This document shows positions 19,750 through 28,272 of a stretch of 64,000 nt of DNA, piece by piece. Under the pieces are notes generated by a model. The model did not search any database, was not told the DNA's origin, and worked only from the letters and a program-made list of their open reading frames with translations. The stretch spans positions 167,194 to 231,193 of the forward strand of contig NZ_LGDD01000339.1 of the NCBI RefSeq assembly GCF_001279695.1, read 5' to 3'. How positions within the stretch are numbered: the first letter of the stretch is position 1; the number at the start of each line of letters is the position of its first letter. This DNA is from Streptomyces sp. WM6378 (GTDB taxonomy: Bacteria; Actinomycetota; Actinomycetes; Streptomycetales; Streptomycetaceae). The translations under genes and the position numbers were made by a program.

Positions 19750-19842
19750 TCCGGAGTGCCAGCGGTGGGCGGCAAGGCAGGGGCGCCCGAGATCAAGATC
19801 GGCCATGGGTGCGTAAATCCAGCGTGCTGACTTACACCACCA

Positions 19843-19970
19843 CCGGGATCACTCCCGGCTGCCGGGGTTCGAACCCGGACCACTGAACCCGAAGTACCCA
19901 TCTCCTACGCACCGGGCGCCCCTGCTCGGTCACCGTATCCGGACCGGACCCGGCAGGGCATGCGATTTAC
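19843..19970 (-). ncRNA. tRNA-like noncoding element, copy A
   Basis: Read on the minus strand, this element has a TACGGT hexamer (near 19935), GGTGCGTAGG, an ACTTCGGGT turn, and a perfect T-arm-like hairpin: CCGGG, loop TTCGAAC, CCCGG. It ends in a CCGGGA-n4-TCCCGG hairpin (19843-19858). It aligns over about 110 nt with copy B, and the shared T-arm segments are exactly 200 bp apart. No complete cloverleaf could be drawn, because no acceptor stem matches the 3' side. It is therefore not called a tRNA. It could be a small RNA, a degenerate tRNA or an attachment-site relic. Confidence 0.4.
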
Positions 19971-19995
19971 GACGGCCCGGTCCCCGCAGCACAAA

Positions 19996-20170
19996 GCCCC
20001 CGCCGCTCAGTGAGCGATGGGGGCCGAGCACGGGTCCAGAGATCAGGGCGGCGCGCGGTGTGCGGGGTTCGAACCCGGACGCCCGAAGGCGCTCAACCAA
20101 AGAAGTAACCGCTGCCTGCGCACCTGGACGTGATCACCATAGCCGGGACGGAACCGGTCCGGCACGCGAA
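19996..20170 (-). ncRNA. tRNA-like noncoding element, copy B, with terminator
   Basis: On the minus strand, a TATGGT hexamer (20141-20136) precedes GGTGCGCAGGCAGCGG. A CGCC-TTCG-GGCG hairpin placed like a type II tRNA variable arm comes next, followed by the T-arm-like segment CCGGGTTCGAACCCCG. A strong hairpin at 19996-20024 follows, with outer arms GCCCCC/GGGGGC and inner arms CGCTCA/TGAGCG, and then TTTG. The arrangement promoter-like box, structured RNA, terminator suggests a small RNA of roughly 110-140 nt. It starts just downstream of the P450 stop codon, so it could also be part of that transcript's 3' end. Confidence 0.45.
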
Positions 20171-20184
20171 TATGGGCTGCCAGG

Positions 20185-21612
20185 TCAACTGGTCGGCCTT
20201 GCTTGGCAGTTGACGCCTCGCAGGGTCGCGTGGAGCGGGGTGGCCGGCTGCAGGAGCAGGCCTACGCGTGGGGCCACCTCCGTGTCGGGCAGGTCCAGGT
20301 GGAAGCGCTGGGCGAGCGTGGCGAGGACCAGGGCGGCCTCGACCTGGGCGAAGCGGGCGCCGAGGCAGGTGCGCGGGCCGCCACCGAAGGGGTACCAGGC
20401 ATGGTCGGGCACCTCGTCGGGGGCGTCGGCGTCCCAGCGTTCCGGGCGGAACTGGTCGGGCCGCGGGAACCAGCGTGGGTCCCGGTGTGTGGTCCACGTG
20501 CTGCACCAGACGATGGTTCCGGCCGGGATGCGGGCGCCGCCCAGCGTGGCGCCCTCGCGCGCGACCGCGGGGATGAGCCATACCGGCGGGTAGAGGCGCA
20601 TGGCCTCCTTCACGATCTGCTGGGTCCAGGTGAGGCGCTCGTAGTCGTCGATGGTGGGCGGCCGGCCGGCCAGCACCTCCCGGAGCTCCGCTGCCAGGCG
20701 GGCGCGAGCCTCGGGCGCACGGGCGAGCAGCTGGAACGCCCAGGTCAACGCCGTGGACGTCGTCTCATGTCCGGCCGCCCAGAGGGTGACAGCCTCGTTG
20801 CGCACCTCCTTGGGCGAGAGCGGACGGCCCTCTTCGTCGCGGGCGGCGAGAAGCCTCGTGAGCAGGTCGTCGCGCTCTTCGGCGGGGTGGGCCGGGCCGG
20901 GTCGTTCGGTGCCGGTCGGGTCCTGTCGCCCGGTGGCGGACCGGGCCTGCCGTTCCCGGATGAGCCGGTGCACTTCGCCGTCGATGGTGGCCACCGCCGC
21001 GAGCAGGCGCCGCCGGGAGGGGGTGCGTACCCAGGCGGGCAGGAAGAGGGCGATGCCGCGCAACTCGGCCCCCACCGCCTGCTCGGCCACCTCCATCGCA
21101 TCACCGAGAGCCCTGGTCTGCTGCCCGAGGTCGTTGCCGAACAGGGTGCGCAGGACGATCCGTTGGGTGATCAGCGCCATCTCCCTGCGGACGTCGATCC
21201 GCGCGCCGTCACGCCATCCGTCGGCCGCCGCGCCGGCGCACTCGACCATGGCGTCGGCGTACGAACGGACCTGTCGCGGCCGGACGGTCGGCTGGACCAG
21301 GGAGCGCTTGCGCCGCCAGTCGTCGCCCCTGCTGAGAATGACGCTCTGCCCGGTGATCTGCTGGAACGCCCAGCTGATTTCGAGGATGTCGTACGTGTCC
21401 TCGCGCGCCGCGAGCAGCTCCCGGATGTGCCCGGGGTGGGAGATGAACAGGCTGCGCCTCGGTCCCAGGGACCAGGTCACGGCGTCCCCGAAGTCGTCGC
21501 GCAGGCGGGTCAGGAAGCCCAGGGGATCCTTCCCGAAGGCGAGGAGGTTGCCCAGCGGAGGAAGGCCGCGCGGGCCGTGGACGGGGTTGAGCGGTAGCGT
21601 GGGTACGGGCAA
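20185..21612 (-). CDS. Cytochrome P450
   Basis: A 475-aa soluble P450 monooxygenase that needs separate redox partners. The N-terminus contains the proline-rich PVHGPRGLPPLGNLLAFGKDPLGFL. The I-helix oxygen motif is AGHETTS, the K-helix ExxR is in VKEAMRLYPP, and the haem-binding loop is FGGGPRTCLGARFA with its axial cysteine. The long form and GRPPTIDDYERL segment resemble CYP families acting on fatty-acid or terpenoid substrates. TTG 21612 is chosen because GGGGAG lies five bases upstream; TTG 21645 would add 11 residues. No ferredoxin gene is adjacent. It is divergent from glutaminase. Confidence 0.94.
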   Translation of the reverse strand: MPVPTLPLNPVHGPRGLPPLGNLLAFGKDPLGFLTRLRDDFGDAVTWSLGPRRSLFISHPGHIRELLAAREDTYDILEISWAFQQITGQSVILSRGDDWRRKRSLVQPTVRPRQVRSYADAMVECAGAAADGWRDGARIDVRREMALITQRIVLRTLFGNDLGQQTRALGDAMEVAEQAVGAELRGIALFLPAWVRTPSRRRLLAAVATIDGEVHRLIRERQARSATGRQDPTGTERPGPAHPAEERDDLLTRLLAARDEEGRPLSPKEVRNEAVTLWAAGHETTSTALTWAFQLLARAPEARARLAAELREVLAGRPPTIDDYERLTWTQQIVKEAMRLYPPVWLIPAVAREGATLGGARIPAGTIVWCSTWTTHRDPRWFPRPDQFRPERWDADAPDEVPDHAWYPFGGGPRTCLGARFAQVEAALVLATLAQRFHLDLPDTEVAPRVGLLLQPATPLHATLRGVNCQARPTS

Positions 21613-21885
21613 CGGAACTCCCCGGGTATGGCTGTTGGGCCCCAACGTAACGATTCCCTACCCGCCGCTCCGGCACCACAGACGACCGGGCACGGATCGA
21701 GTGCCTGGGCGCTTCGGGCATTCGGGGTCGCACGGGCCGCGCTCCCCCAGGTCCCCCCCCCGGGGGGGGCGCCTCGCATGGCGCGGCCCCCGGCGAGCGC
21801 CGCCCCGCCGCCTGCGCACCACCGCGCCGCCTGTCGTAGGGTGATGCAGTCGTGCAGTGCCGCAGGAATCCGGAGCAAGTTGAGC

Positions 21886-22803
21886 GTGTCCTCGTCCTTT
21901 CAGTCGGTCCTGGACCGCATCGCCACCGAGATCGCGGCCACCCCGGGCCGCGGCCGCCCGGCCGACTACATCCCCGTCCTCGCCTCGGCCGACCCGCAGC
22001 GTTTCGGCATGGCCGTCGCCGAGCTCGACGGCACGGTGTACGGGGTCGGCGACTGGCAGCACCCCTTCTCCACGCAGTCCATCACCAAGGTCTTCACCCT
22101 CGCGCTGTGCCTCTCCCGCGAGGGCGAGGAGCTGTGGGAGCACGTCGGGCGCGAGCCTTCCGGCAACCCGTTCAACTCCCTGGTGCAGCTGGAGTACGAG
22201 GCCGGGATCCCGCGCAACCCGTTCATCAACGCGGGCGCCCTCGTCGTCACCGACCGCCTTCAGGCCTTGACCGGCACCGCGGCCGACACGCTGCGCACCT
22301 TCCTTCGTACCGAGTCCGGCAATGCCGGCCTCGACTTCAACGAGCAGGTCGCCACCTCCGAGGCCGCCCACAGCGACCGCAACGCCGCCCTCGCCCACTT
22401 CATGGCGTCGTACGGCAACATCAGGACCCCGGTCCCGCTCCTCCTCGACCAGTACATCCGCCAGTGCTCCCTGGACGCGTCCTGCGCCGACCTGGCGCGG
22501 GCCGCCGGATTCCTGGCCCGGCACGGGATACTCGCGGACGGTTCGTCCCTGCTCACCCGCAGCCAGGCCAAGCAGATCAACGCGGTCATGCTGACCTGCG
22601 GCACCTACGACGCGGCCGGCGACTTCGCGCACCGCGTGGGCCTGCCCGGCAAGAGCGGCGTCGGCGGCGGCATCATCGCCGTCGTGCCCGGCCGCTGCAC
22701 GATCTGTGTCTGGAGCCCGGGCCTCGACGAACGCGGCAACTCGGTGGCAGGCGTCGCCGCCCTGGACCGCTTCACGACCCTGACGGGCCTCTCCGTCTTC
22801 TGA
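21886..22803 (+). CDS. glsA: Glutaminase A
   Basis: A 305-aa glutaminase hydrolysing L-glutamine to glutamate and ammonia, with a serine beta-lactamase-like fold. The active-site SxxK is in HPFSTQSITKVFTLAL. Other conserved pieces are GREPSGNPFNSLVQLE, PRNPFINAGALVVTD, a YGN near residue 180 (MASYGN), and the final VGLPGKSGVGGGIIAVVPG. The length matches the family (about 305). The start is taken at GTG 21886; TTG 21880 and ATG 21844 are in frame, and GGAG at 21872-21875 suits either of the first two. It is divergent from the P450, and the gap contains a C10-G8 homopolymer junction. Confidence 0.94.
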   Translation: MSSSFQSVLDRIATEIAATPGRGRPADYIPVLASADPQRFGMAVAELDGTVYGVGDWQHPFSTQSITKVFTLALCLSREGEELWEHVGREPSGNPFNSLVQLEYEAGIPRNPFINAGALVVTDRLQALTGTAADTLRTFLRTESGNAGLDFNEQVATSEAAHSDRNAALAHFMASYGNIRTPVPLLLDQYIRQCSLDASCADLARAAGFLARHGILADGSSLLTRSQAKQINAVMLTCGTYDAAGDFAHRVGLPGKSGVGGGIIAVVPGRCTICVWSPGLDERGNSVAGVAALDRFTTLTGLSVF

Positions 22804-22855
22804 CACTCCGTCAGGGCCTGGTCCCCGACCCCAAGCCCTGTCGACCCATGCCTCT

Positions 22856-22879
22856 ACTGTACCTACTAGTATGTACAGT
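22856..22879. promoter_or_regulatory. 24-bp operator palindrome before the tautomerase gene
   Basis: Arms ACTGTAC (22856-22862) and GTACAGT (22873-22879) enclose the self-complementary core TACTAGTA (22864-22871), with one mismatched pair between core and arms. It contains a TAGTAT -10-like hexamer and ends 62 bp before ATG 22942. This looks like a repressor site over a promoter. The cognate regulator is not in the neighbourhood. Confidence 0.65.
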
Positions 22880-22941
22880 GGGAGTCGCAGCGTCACCACG
22901 AGGCCGGATCCAGGCCTCAATTCCTGAAGGGGGAGCCCGAC

Positions 22942-23337
22942 ATGCCGTTCGTCCGCATCGACGCGCTGGGGGCCGACAGCGATCGCCTCGACGCCCTGGG
23001 CCGTGCCGTACACGACGCCCTGGTCGAGACGATCGGCATCCCGCCCGACGACCGGTTCCAGGTCCTGGCCGGTCACGACGGAACCCGCGGCACCCTGCGC
23101 TACGACAGCTATCTCGGCGTACCCCGCGACCACGGCATCGTCTACGTCGCGATCACCCTGCGCGCCGGGCGGACGCCCGACCAGAAGCGGGCCCTCTACC
23201 AGCGGATCGCCGAGCTGGCCCACGCGTACGCGGGCACCGAGCCCCGCAACGTCTTCGTCACCCTCACCGAGAACGAGTCCATCGACTGGTCGCTCGGCAA
23301 CGGCACCGCCCAGTACGCCCCCTCCCCCGACAACTGA
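22942..23337 (+). CDS. Tautomerase-superfamily protein (4-OT / malonate semialdehyde decarboxylase-like)
   Basis: A 131-aa protein whose Met removal exposes Pro at position 1 (MPFVRIDALG), the catalytic base of tautomerases. The fused two-unit length, the repeated beta-alpha-beta layout (VYVAITLRAGRTPDQKRALYQRIAELAHAYAG) and the ending VFVTLTENESIDWSLGNG fit the MSAD/'tautomerase family' of about 130 aa. It probably isomerises or decarboxylates a small oxo-acid. GGGGGAG lies about six bases before the ATG. It is a single gene preceded by a strong operator palindrome, so it is inducible by an unknown signal. Confidence 0.9.
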   Translation: MPFVRIDALGADSDRLDALGRAVHDALVETIGIPPDDRFQVLAGHDGTRGTLRYDSYLGVPRDHGIVYVAITLRAGRTPDQKRALYQRIAELAHAYAGTEPRNVFVTLTENESIDWSLGNGTAQYAPSPDN

Positions 23338-23396
23338 CCTGCCCCTCCTACCCCGTGGCCGTCAAGGTGAGTGGACTGGCAACGGCTCGGCGAGGG

Positions 23397-23417
23397 CCAT
23401 TACCCCACGCGTAATGG
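23397..23417. promoter_or_regulatory. Operator-like inverted repeat before the alpha/beta hydrolase
   Basis: CCATTAC (23397-23403) and GTAATGG (23411-23417) pair perfectly with a 7-bp spacer, about 90 bp before ATG 23508. The arms are AT-rich for this genome, which argues against a terminator for the preceding tautomerase gene. Confidence 0.5.
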
Positions 23418-23507
23418 TGCCCGGCCCCCGCCCCGGGCCACAGTGTGAACACGGCGCACCACAGCGGCCGGTCACACCGCACGACACCACACGACGGGGA
23501 GATTCTC

Positions 23508-24338
23508 ATGCCGTACTTCGCCACCGCCACCGACGGAACCACGCTCCACTTCGTCGACTACGGACCGGCCGACGGACCCACCCTGGTCTTCGTCAACAGT
23601 GCTTATTTCGGTACCGAGATGTGGGAGTTCCAGATGCTGCCGCTGGCCGCCGAGGGCTACCGCTGCGTTGGCCTCGACCGGCGCGGGCACGGCAAGTCGG
23701 AGGACGTCTGGGGCGGGTTCGACCTCGACACGCTGGCCGACGACCTCGGTTCGCTCCTGGACCACCTCGACCTGCGCGACGTCACCCTGATCGGGCACTC
23801 GCTCGGCTCGACCGAGGCGGTGCGGTATCTGACCCGGCACGGCAGCGGCCGGGTGGCGCGGCTCGCTCTGGTGGCCGGCATGGCGCCGGGCATCGTGCGC
23901 GGCGACGACAACCCGCAGGGGCTGCCCGCCGAGGCCGTCGCCGCGGCCAACGAGACGTTCCGCAGGGACCTCGCCGAGTTCTTCGCGACCGGCGGCGACG
24001 CCTACTTCGCCCTCGGCCTGCCCGGCAACGACGTCTCGGCCGCCTACGTCCAGAAGGTGATCCAGGACTGCCATGGAGCCACCGCCCGCGCCGCGACCGC
24101 CCTCCTCGCCAACCTGGTGACCCTGGAGATGGCGTCCGAAGCACGGAAGATCGACGTCCCCACGCTCGTGATCCACGGCGACAAGGACGCCTCCGCCCCC
24201 ATCGACCTCACCGGCCGCCGCGCCGCCGCCCTCATCCCGGGCAGCACCTTCAAGCTGTACGAGAACGGGGGCCACGGCCTGTACGTGACGCATGCCGACC
24301 AACTCAACGCGGATTTGCGGGAGTTCAGCGGTCGTTGA
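23508..24338 (+). CDS. Alpha/beta hydrolase
   Basis: A 276-aa hydrolase of the haloperoxidase/esterase type. The nucleophile Ser98 is in the elbow GHSLGS, the acid Asp is in VIHGDKDASAP (about 225), and the base His is in NGGHGLYV (about 254). The oxyanion region is VFVNSAYFG. The sequence MPYFATATDGTTLHFVDYGP is the usual first strand pair of non-haem chloroperoxidase-like esterases. GGGGAG lies eight bases before the ATG. It is alone on the plus strand between the tautomerase and a convergent exporter gene, 21 bp from the latter's stop. The substrate is unknown. Confidence 0.93.
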   Translation: MPYFATATDGTTLHFVDYGPADGPTLVFVNSAYFGTEMWEFQMLPLAAEGYRCVGLDRRGHGKSEDVWGGFDLDTLADDLGSLLDHLDLRDVTLIGHSLGSTEAVRYLTRHGSGRVARLALVAGMAPGIVRGDDNPQGLPAEAVAAANETFRRDLAEFFATGGDAYFALGLPGNDVSAAYVQKVIQDCHGATARAATALLANLVTLEMASEARKIDVPTLVIHGDKDASAPIDLTGRRAAALIPGSTFKLYENGGHGLYVTHADQLNADLREFSGR

Positions 24339-24359
24339 TGCCAACCGGCACGGGGGTTC

Positions 24360-25610
24360 TCAGGTGCTGCTCGGGGCCGGTTCCCCCTCGCGCAGCGGCG
24401 TACCGGCCCGGCGGGGAAGCAGGAGCGGGGTCGCCAGCATGAGGACACCGGCGGCGGCGATGGCGGTGCGCGGGCCGGTCAGGCCGGCCAGCACGCCCCA
24501 CAGGGCGGTCATGGCGGCGATGGTGACCTTGGTGGTGACCGACCAGGCGGACAGGGTGCGGGCGACCCGGTCAGCCCCGGTCTGTTCGAGCCGGTACGTG
24601 GCGAGCACCGGGTTGAAGATCCCGCAGCACGTGATCAGCCCGAGCTCGACGGCGATGACCAGCACGAGGCCGCCCGCTCCGGGGCGGACGAAGGCGAGGC
24701 CGGGCAGCCAGCACGCGCGCAGCGCCCCGGAGGCGAGCATCACCCGGTGCTGCCCGAACCGCGCGACGAGCCGACGCACGAGCCGTGAGCCGATGAGGCC
24801 GCCGATGCACGGGACGCCGAACGCGAGCCCGTACTGCCAGGGCGCGAACCCGAGGGAGCCGAGCATGAGCGTGGCCATCAGCGGTGCGGTCGCCATGATC
24901 AGGCCGTTGTTCAGGGCCGCGTTGAAGAACAGCGGACGCAGTGCCGGGTGCGCCAGGATGAACCGCCACCCTTCGAGCAGCTCGCCCCGCCTCGGCCCCG
25001 ACGACGGGGTGGCGCGCTGCGGCGGCGGCTCCTCCTTCCCGCCGATCGCCCGGATCCCCAGGGCCGAGAACAGATAGCTGACCGCGTCGGCCGTGACCGT
25101 GGTCACCGGCCCGAACAGTCCGATCGCAGCCGTGCCGAGCGGCGGTCCGATCATGGTGGCGGTCCAGCTGGTGGACTCGAACCGGCCGTTCGCGACGAGC
25201 AGGTCCTCGGGCGGTACCAGCGCTTTGAGGCAGGCCCCGCTCGCCGCCCTGGAGGTGAGGTCGGCCGCGCCGACGACGATCGACACGACCACCAGCTGGA
25301 CGAAGCCGAGCAGGCCGAGCGCGAACGCGGCGGGGATGCTCAGCAGGGTCGCGAACCGGATCAGGTCCGCCGCGATCATGACCGGCCGTTTGCGGCGGAA
25401 CTCCACCCACGGGCCGAGCGGCACCGCGAGCGCGGCCCCCACCGCGAGCCCGGTGGCGGCGAGCGCCGACACCGCGGCCGGCCCGGCGTGCAGCACCAGG
25501 ATCGCAATGATCGGCAATGCGTCGAACGCCAGCATCGTGCCGACCGTGCTGACCCCGTACGCGGCCCACAGCCACCCGAACTGCCGCCCCAACGACCGCT
25601 TGCCCACCAT
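24360..25610 (-). CDS. MFS transporter (macrolide-efflux / DHA3-like)
   Basis: A 416-aa transporter with 10-12 hydrophobic segments, beginning MVGKRSLGRQFGWLWAAYGVSTVGTML. The loop VEFRRKRPVMIAADLIRFATL and the pair ALVPPEDLLVANGRFESTSW / GPPLGTAAIG are typical of the MFS_3/DHA3 group of drug and siderophore exporters. ATG 25610 has AAGGG about 10 bases upstream; GTG 25619 is also in frame. It is divergent from a LysR regulator across 138 bp, the classic arrangement of a regulator and its target exporter. Confidence 0.9.
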   Translation of the reverse strand: MVGKRSLGRQFGWLWAAYGVSTVGTMLAFDALPIIAILVLHAGPAAVSALAATGLAVGAALAVPLGPWVEFRRKRPVMIAADLIRFATLLSIPAAFALGLLGFVQLVVVSIVVGAADLTSRAASGACLKALVPPEDLLVANGRFESTSWTATMIGPPLGTAAIGLFGPVTTVTADAVSYLFSALGIRAIGGKEEPPPQRATPSSGPRRGELLEGWRFILAHPALRPLFFNAALNNGLIMATAPLMATLMLGSLGFAPWQYGLAFGVPCIGGLIGSRLVRRLVARFGQHRVMLASGALRACWLPGLAFVRPGAGGLVLVIAVELGLITCCGIFNPVLATYRLEQTGADRVARTLSAWSVTTKVTIAAMTALWGVLAGLTGPRTAIAAAGVLMLATPLLLPRRAGTPLREGEPAPSST

Positions 25611-25748
25611 TCCCAGCACACCCTTCGCCGCCCCTGCCGTACAACCTCGCGTTGACCAGCGAGATCAAAGCGGCCGCCCTGTCCGCCGGTCAAACAACCA
25701 CCTGGGCGGACAGCTACAACCAGAAATTGTGCACTAGGGTCGCCCGAC

Positions 25749-26672
25749 GTGGATCTCAACGCGGTACGCACCTATGTCGCCGTGGCGGACGCGGGCCAGT
25801 TCCAGCAGGCCGCCGCCGACCTCGCCATCACCCAGCAGGCCGTCTCCAAGCGCATCGCCTCACTGGAGAAGGAGCTCGGTGTGCGGCTGTTCACGCGGAC
25901 CCCGCGCGGGGCCCGGCCCACCATGGACGGGCAGGCGTTCCTGCCCCATGCCCGGGCGCTGCTGCGGGCCGAGGAGCGGGCGGCCGCCTCCGTTCGGCCC
26001 GGCCGCCGCGCGCTGCGCGTCGACGTGATCGGCCGGCGGCTCGCGCCCGCCGACCTGCTGCGCGACTTCCACGGCGCCCATCCCGGGACCGAGCTCGACG
26101 TGGTGACCCTCTTCGACGCGGACGCCGCCTTCGCCGCGGTCCTCTCCGGCACGATCGACGCGTCCTTCCGCGCGGTCACGCTGCCCGAGCGGCACCTGCC
26201 CGAGGGCATCGTGACCGCCCGGGTCCACGACGAGCCCGTGCAGCTCCTGACCGGGCCGGGCCACGCGTTCGCCGCCGCCCGCGCGGTCACGCCCGCCGAG
26301 CTCGCCGGACACCGGATCTGGATGCCCGGCCTGGTCACGGGGACCGAGTGGGCGGCCTACTACGAAGAGCTCGCCGTCGCGTTCGGGCTCACCATCGAGG
26401 CGACCGGCCCCGACTTCGGCACCGAGCCGCTGCTCGACACGATCGCCGACTCCTCGACGCTGGCGACCCTGGTCGGCGAGCAGACCCGGTTCGTCTGGCC
26501 GGCCGACCAGGGCCTGCGCCGCATTCCCCTCGTCGACCCGACGCCGGTCTACCCACACTCCCTCATCTGGCACCGCGACAACCCGCACCCCGCGCTCACC
26601 GCACTGCGCGGCCACCTCACTCCCCCTCGTCACCTCAACTCGCCGATTTGGACGCCCAGTTGGGCCCACTGA
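25749..26672 (+). CDS. LysR-family transcriptional regulator
   Basis: A 307-aa LysR protein. The N-terminal HTH reads MDLNAVRTYVAVADAGQFQQAAADLAITQQAVSKRIASLEKELG, which is canonical. The ligand-binding domain follows from about 88 (LRVDVIGRRLAPADLLRDF). GTG 25749 has no ribosome binding site, but TAGGGT at 25735-25740 gives a transcript starting at or near the GTG, so it is probably leaderless. Two direct repeats ACAACC (25694 and 25716), 22 bp apart, in the gap with the divergent exporter may be binding half-sites. The inducer is unknown. Confidence 0.92.
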   Translation: MDLNAVRTYVAVADAGQFQQAAADLAITQQAVSKRIASLEKELGVRLFTRTPRGARPTMDGQAFLPHARALLRAEERAAASVRPGRRALRVDVIGRRLAPADLLRDFHGAHPGTELDVVTLFDADAAFAAVLSGTIDASFRAVTLPERHLPEGIVTARVHDEPVQLLTGPGHAFAAARAVTPAELAGHRIWMPGLVTGTEWAAYYEELAVAFGLTIEATGPDFGTEPLLDTIADSSTLATLVGEQTRFVWPADQGLRRIPLVDPTPVYPHSLIWHRDNPHPALTALRGHLTPPRHLNSPIWTPSWAH

Positions 26673-26757
26673 AGATCGCGGTATCGACAGAGTCCGTACG
26701 AGCCGTACAGAGTGACCTCCTCAGCCTTCGTGACCAAGTCAGCAGCGAGGAGCCACC

Positions 26758-28137
26758 GTGACCCAGTGGGCAGGCCGGACCGCCGTCGAGATCTCCGAGG
26801 CGGTGCGCCGCAAGGAGGCCGCGCCCCGCGAGGTGGTCGCCGACCACCTGGCCCGGATCGCCGAAGTGAACGGCCGCGTCGGCGCGTTCCGGGTGGTGCG
26901 TGCGGCCGCCGCGCTGGAGGAGGCCGACGCGGTGGGCGCGCGGCCGGATCTGGCCCGACTGCCGCTCGCGGGCGTGCCCGTGGCCATCAAGGACAATCTG
27001 CCGGTACGCGGCGAGAGCACCCGCAACGGCTCGGCGGCCACTCCTGCGACCCCGGCCGCCGAGGACCATGTCACCGTGGCCCGGCTCCGCGCGGCGGGCG
27101 CGGTGGTGGTGGGGCTGACCCACGTACCGGAGCTGTGTGTCTTCGGCACCACGGACGGGGTGCACGGCATCGCCCGCAACCCCTGGGACCCCTCGCGTAC
27201 GGCGGGCGGCTCGTCCGGGGGCAGTGCGGCCGCGGTGGCGGCGGGCCTCGTGCCGATCGCGCTCGGCAACGACGGCATGGGCTCACTGCGCATCCCCGCC
27301 GCGCACTGCGGCCTCATAGGCCTCAAGCCGGGCACCGGGCGAGTACCCCTGGACCTCGGCGGCGGCTGGTTCGGCATGTCGGAGAACGGCCCGCTCGCGA
27401 CGACGGCGGCGGACGCGCGGCTGATGTTCTCGGTGCTCGCGGACGAGCCGGTCACGGACTTCGGCGAGGGCGCATCAAACGGAAAGAGCCTGGGCCTTGA
27501 CATCGCGTCCTCAACTCGTAGTCCCATCACGGGAGTTCGGGTTGGCACGGCGTACGCGGGGCTCGCCCGCCAGGCCGCCCGGGCTCTCGCCGGGGCGGGC
27601 CACCGCCTGACGACCGCCCATCCGCCCTATCCCCTGTCGTTCGGGACGACCATCCTCGCCCGCTGGACGGGCGGCACCGCGCAGGACGCCCGAGGGCTCG
27701 ACCCGCGGCTGCTCGCACCCCGCACCCGGCGCCACGCGGCGATCGGGCGGCTGGCCGGACGGCTGGGCATGCTGCGCACCGACCACCGCGCGGCGTTGAA
27801 CCAGCGACTCGATCCGTTCTTCGAGAAGTACGACGTGCTGGTGACTCCCGCACTCGCCCGACCGGGCCCGGCGGCCGATGCCTGGCACGAGCGCGGCTGG
27901 CTGGCCAATGTGCTGGTGAACACCGCCTGCTCGCCGATGACCCCGCCGTGGAACCTCTCCGGCCGACCCGCGCTCGCCGTGCCGTTCGGCTCGCTTCCCT
28001 CGGGCCTTCCGGGTTCCGTCCAGCTCGTCGGACGACCGGGTTCGGAGCACCAACTGCTCGATCTGGCAGCCCAGTTGGAGAATCTTCACCCCTGGCGGCG
28101 CACAGCGCCCATGGAGGCGTCCGCCAGCCACCCGTAG
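26758..28137 (+). CDS. Amidase-signature-family amidase
   Basis: A 459-aa hydrolase of amides, with the Ser-cisSer-Lys triad. Lys78 is in VAIKDN, the cis-Ser is in the Gly/Ser loop TAGGSSGGSAAAV (149-160), and nucleophile Ser176 is in GNDGMGSLRIPA. The last differs slightly from the usual GTDGGGS. The remaining signature is GLIGLKPGTGRVP. Members include GatA-like, aryl and peptide amidases; without GatB/GatC nearby this is a catabolic or detoxifying amidase. GTG 26758 follows GCGAGGAG. It may be co-transcribed with the LysR gene, 85 bp upstream on the same strand. Confidence 0.93.
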   Translation: MTQWAGRTAVEISEAVRRKEAAPREVVADHLARIAEVNGRVGAFRVVRAAAALEEADAVGARPDLARLPLAGVPVAIKDNLPVRGESTRNGSAATPATPAAEDHVTVARLRAAGAVVVGLTHVPELCVFGTTDGVHGIARNPWDPSRTAGGSSGGSAAAVAAGLVPIALGNDGMGSLRIPAAHCGLIGLKPGTGRVPLDLGGGWFGMSENGPLATTAADARLMFSVLADEPVTDFGEGASNGKSLGLDIASSTRSPITGVRVGTAYAGLARQAARALAGAGHRLTTAHPPYPLSFGTTILARWTGGTAQDARGLDPRLLAPRTRRHAAIGRLAGRLGMLRTDHRAALNQRLDPFFEKYDVLVTPALARPGPAADAWHERGWLANVLVNTACSPMTPPWNLSGRPALAVPFGSLPSGLPGSVQLVGRPGSEHQLLDLAAQLENLHPWRRTAPMEASASHP

Positions 28138-28224
28138 GTGAAGCTTCAACGGACCTGTCCAGCAGGCGAGTTGGCGGGATCGGAAGGTGACCACGGCCGT
28201 GCGCACATGGCATGATCACCTTCA

Positions 28225-28242
28225 CGTTACCTGTCGGTAACG
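28225..28242. promoter_or_regulatory. 18-bp palindromic operator before the lipoprotein gene
   Basis: CGTTACC (28225-28231) and GGTAACG (28236-28242) are perfect complements around TGTC, 30 bp before GTG 28273. The layout resembles TetR-type operators. No local regulator is assigned. Confidence 0.55.
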
Positions 28243-28272
28243 GCCACCCCCCAACCCGAAGGTCACATCTAC

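Noticed and set aside
19843..20170. Ordinary tRNA genes
   Set aside because: Good T-arms are present, but acceptor and anticodon stems cannot be completed, so tRNA was not called.
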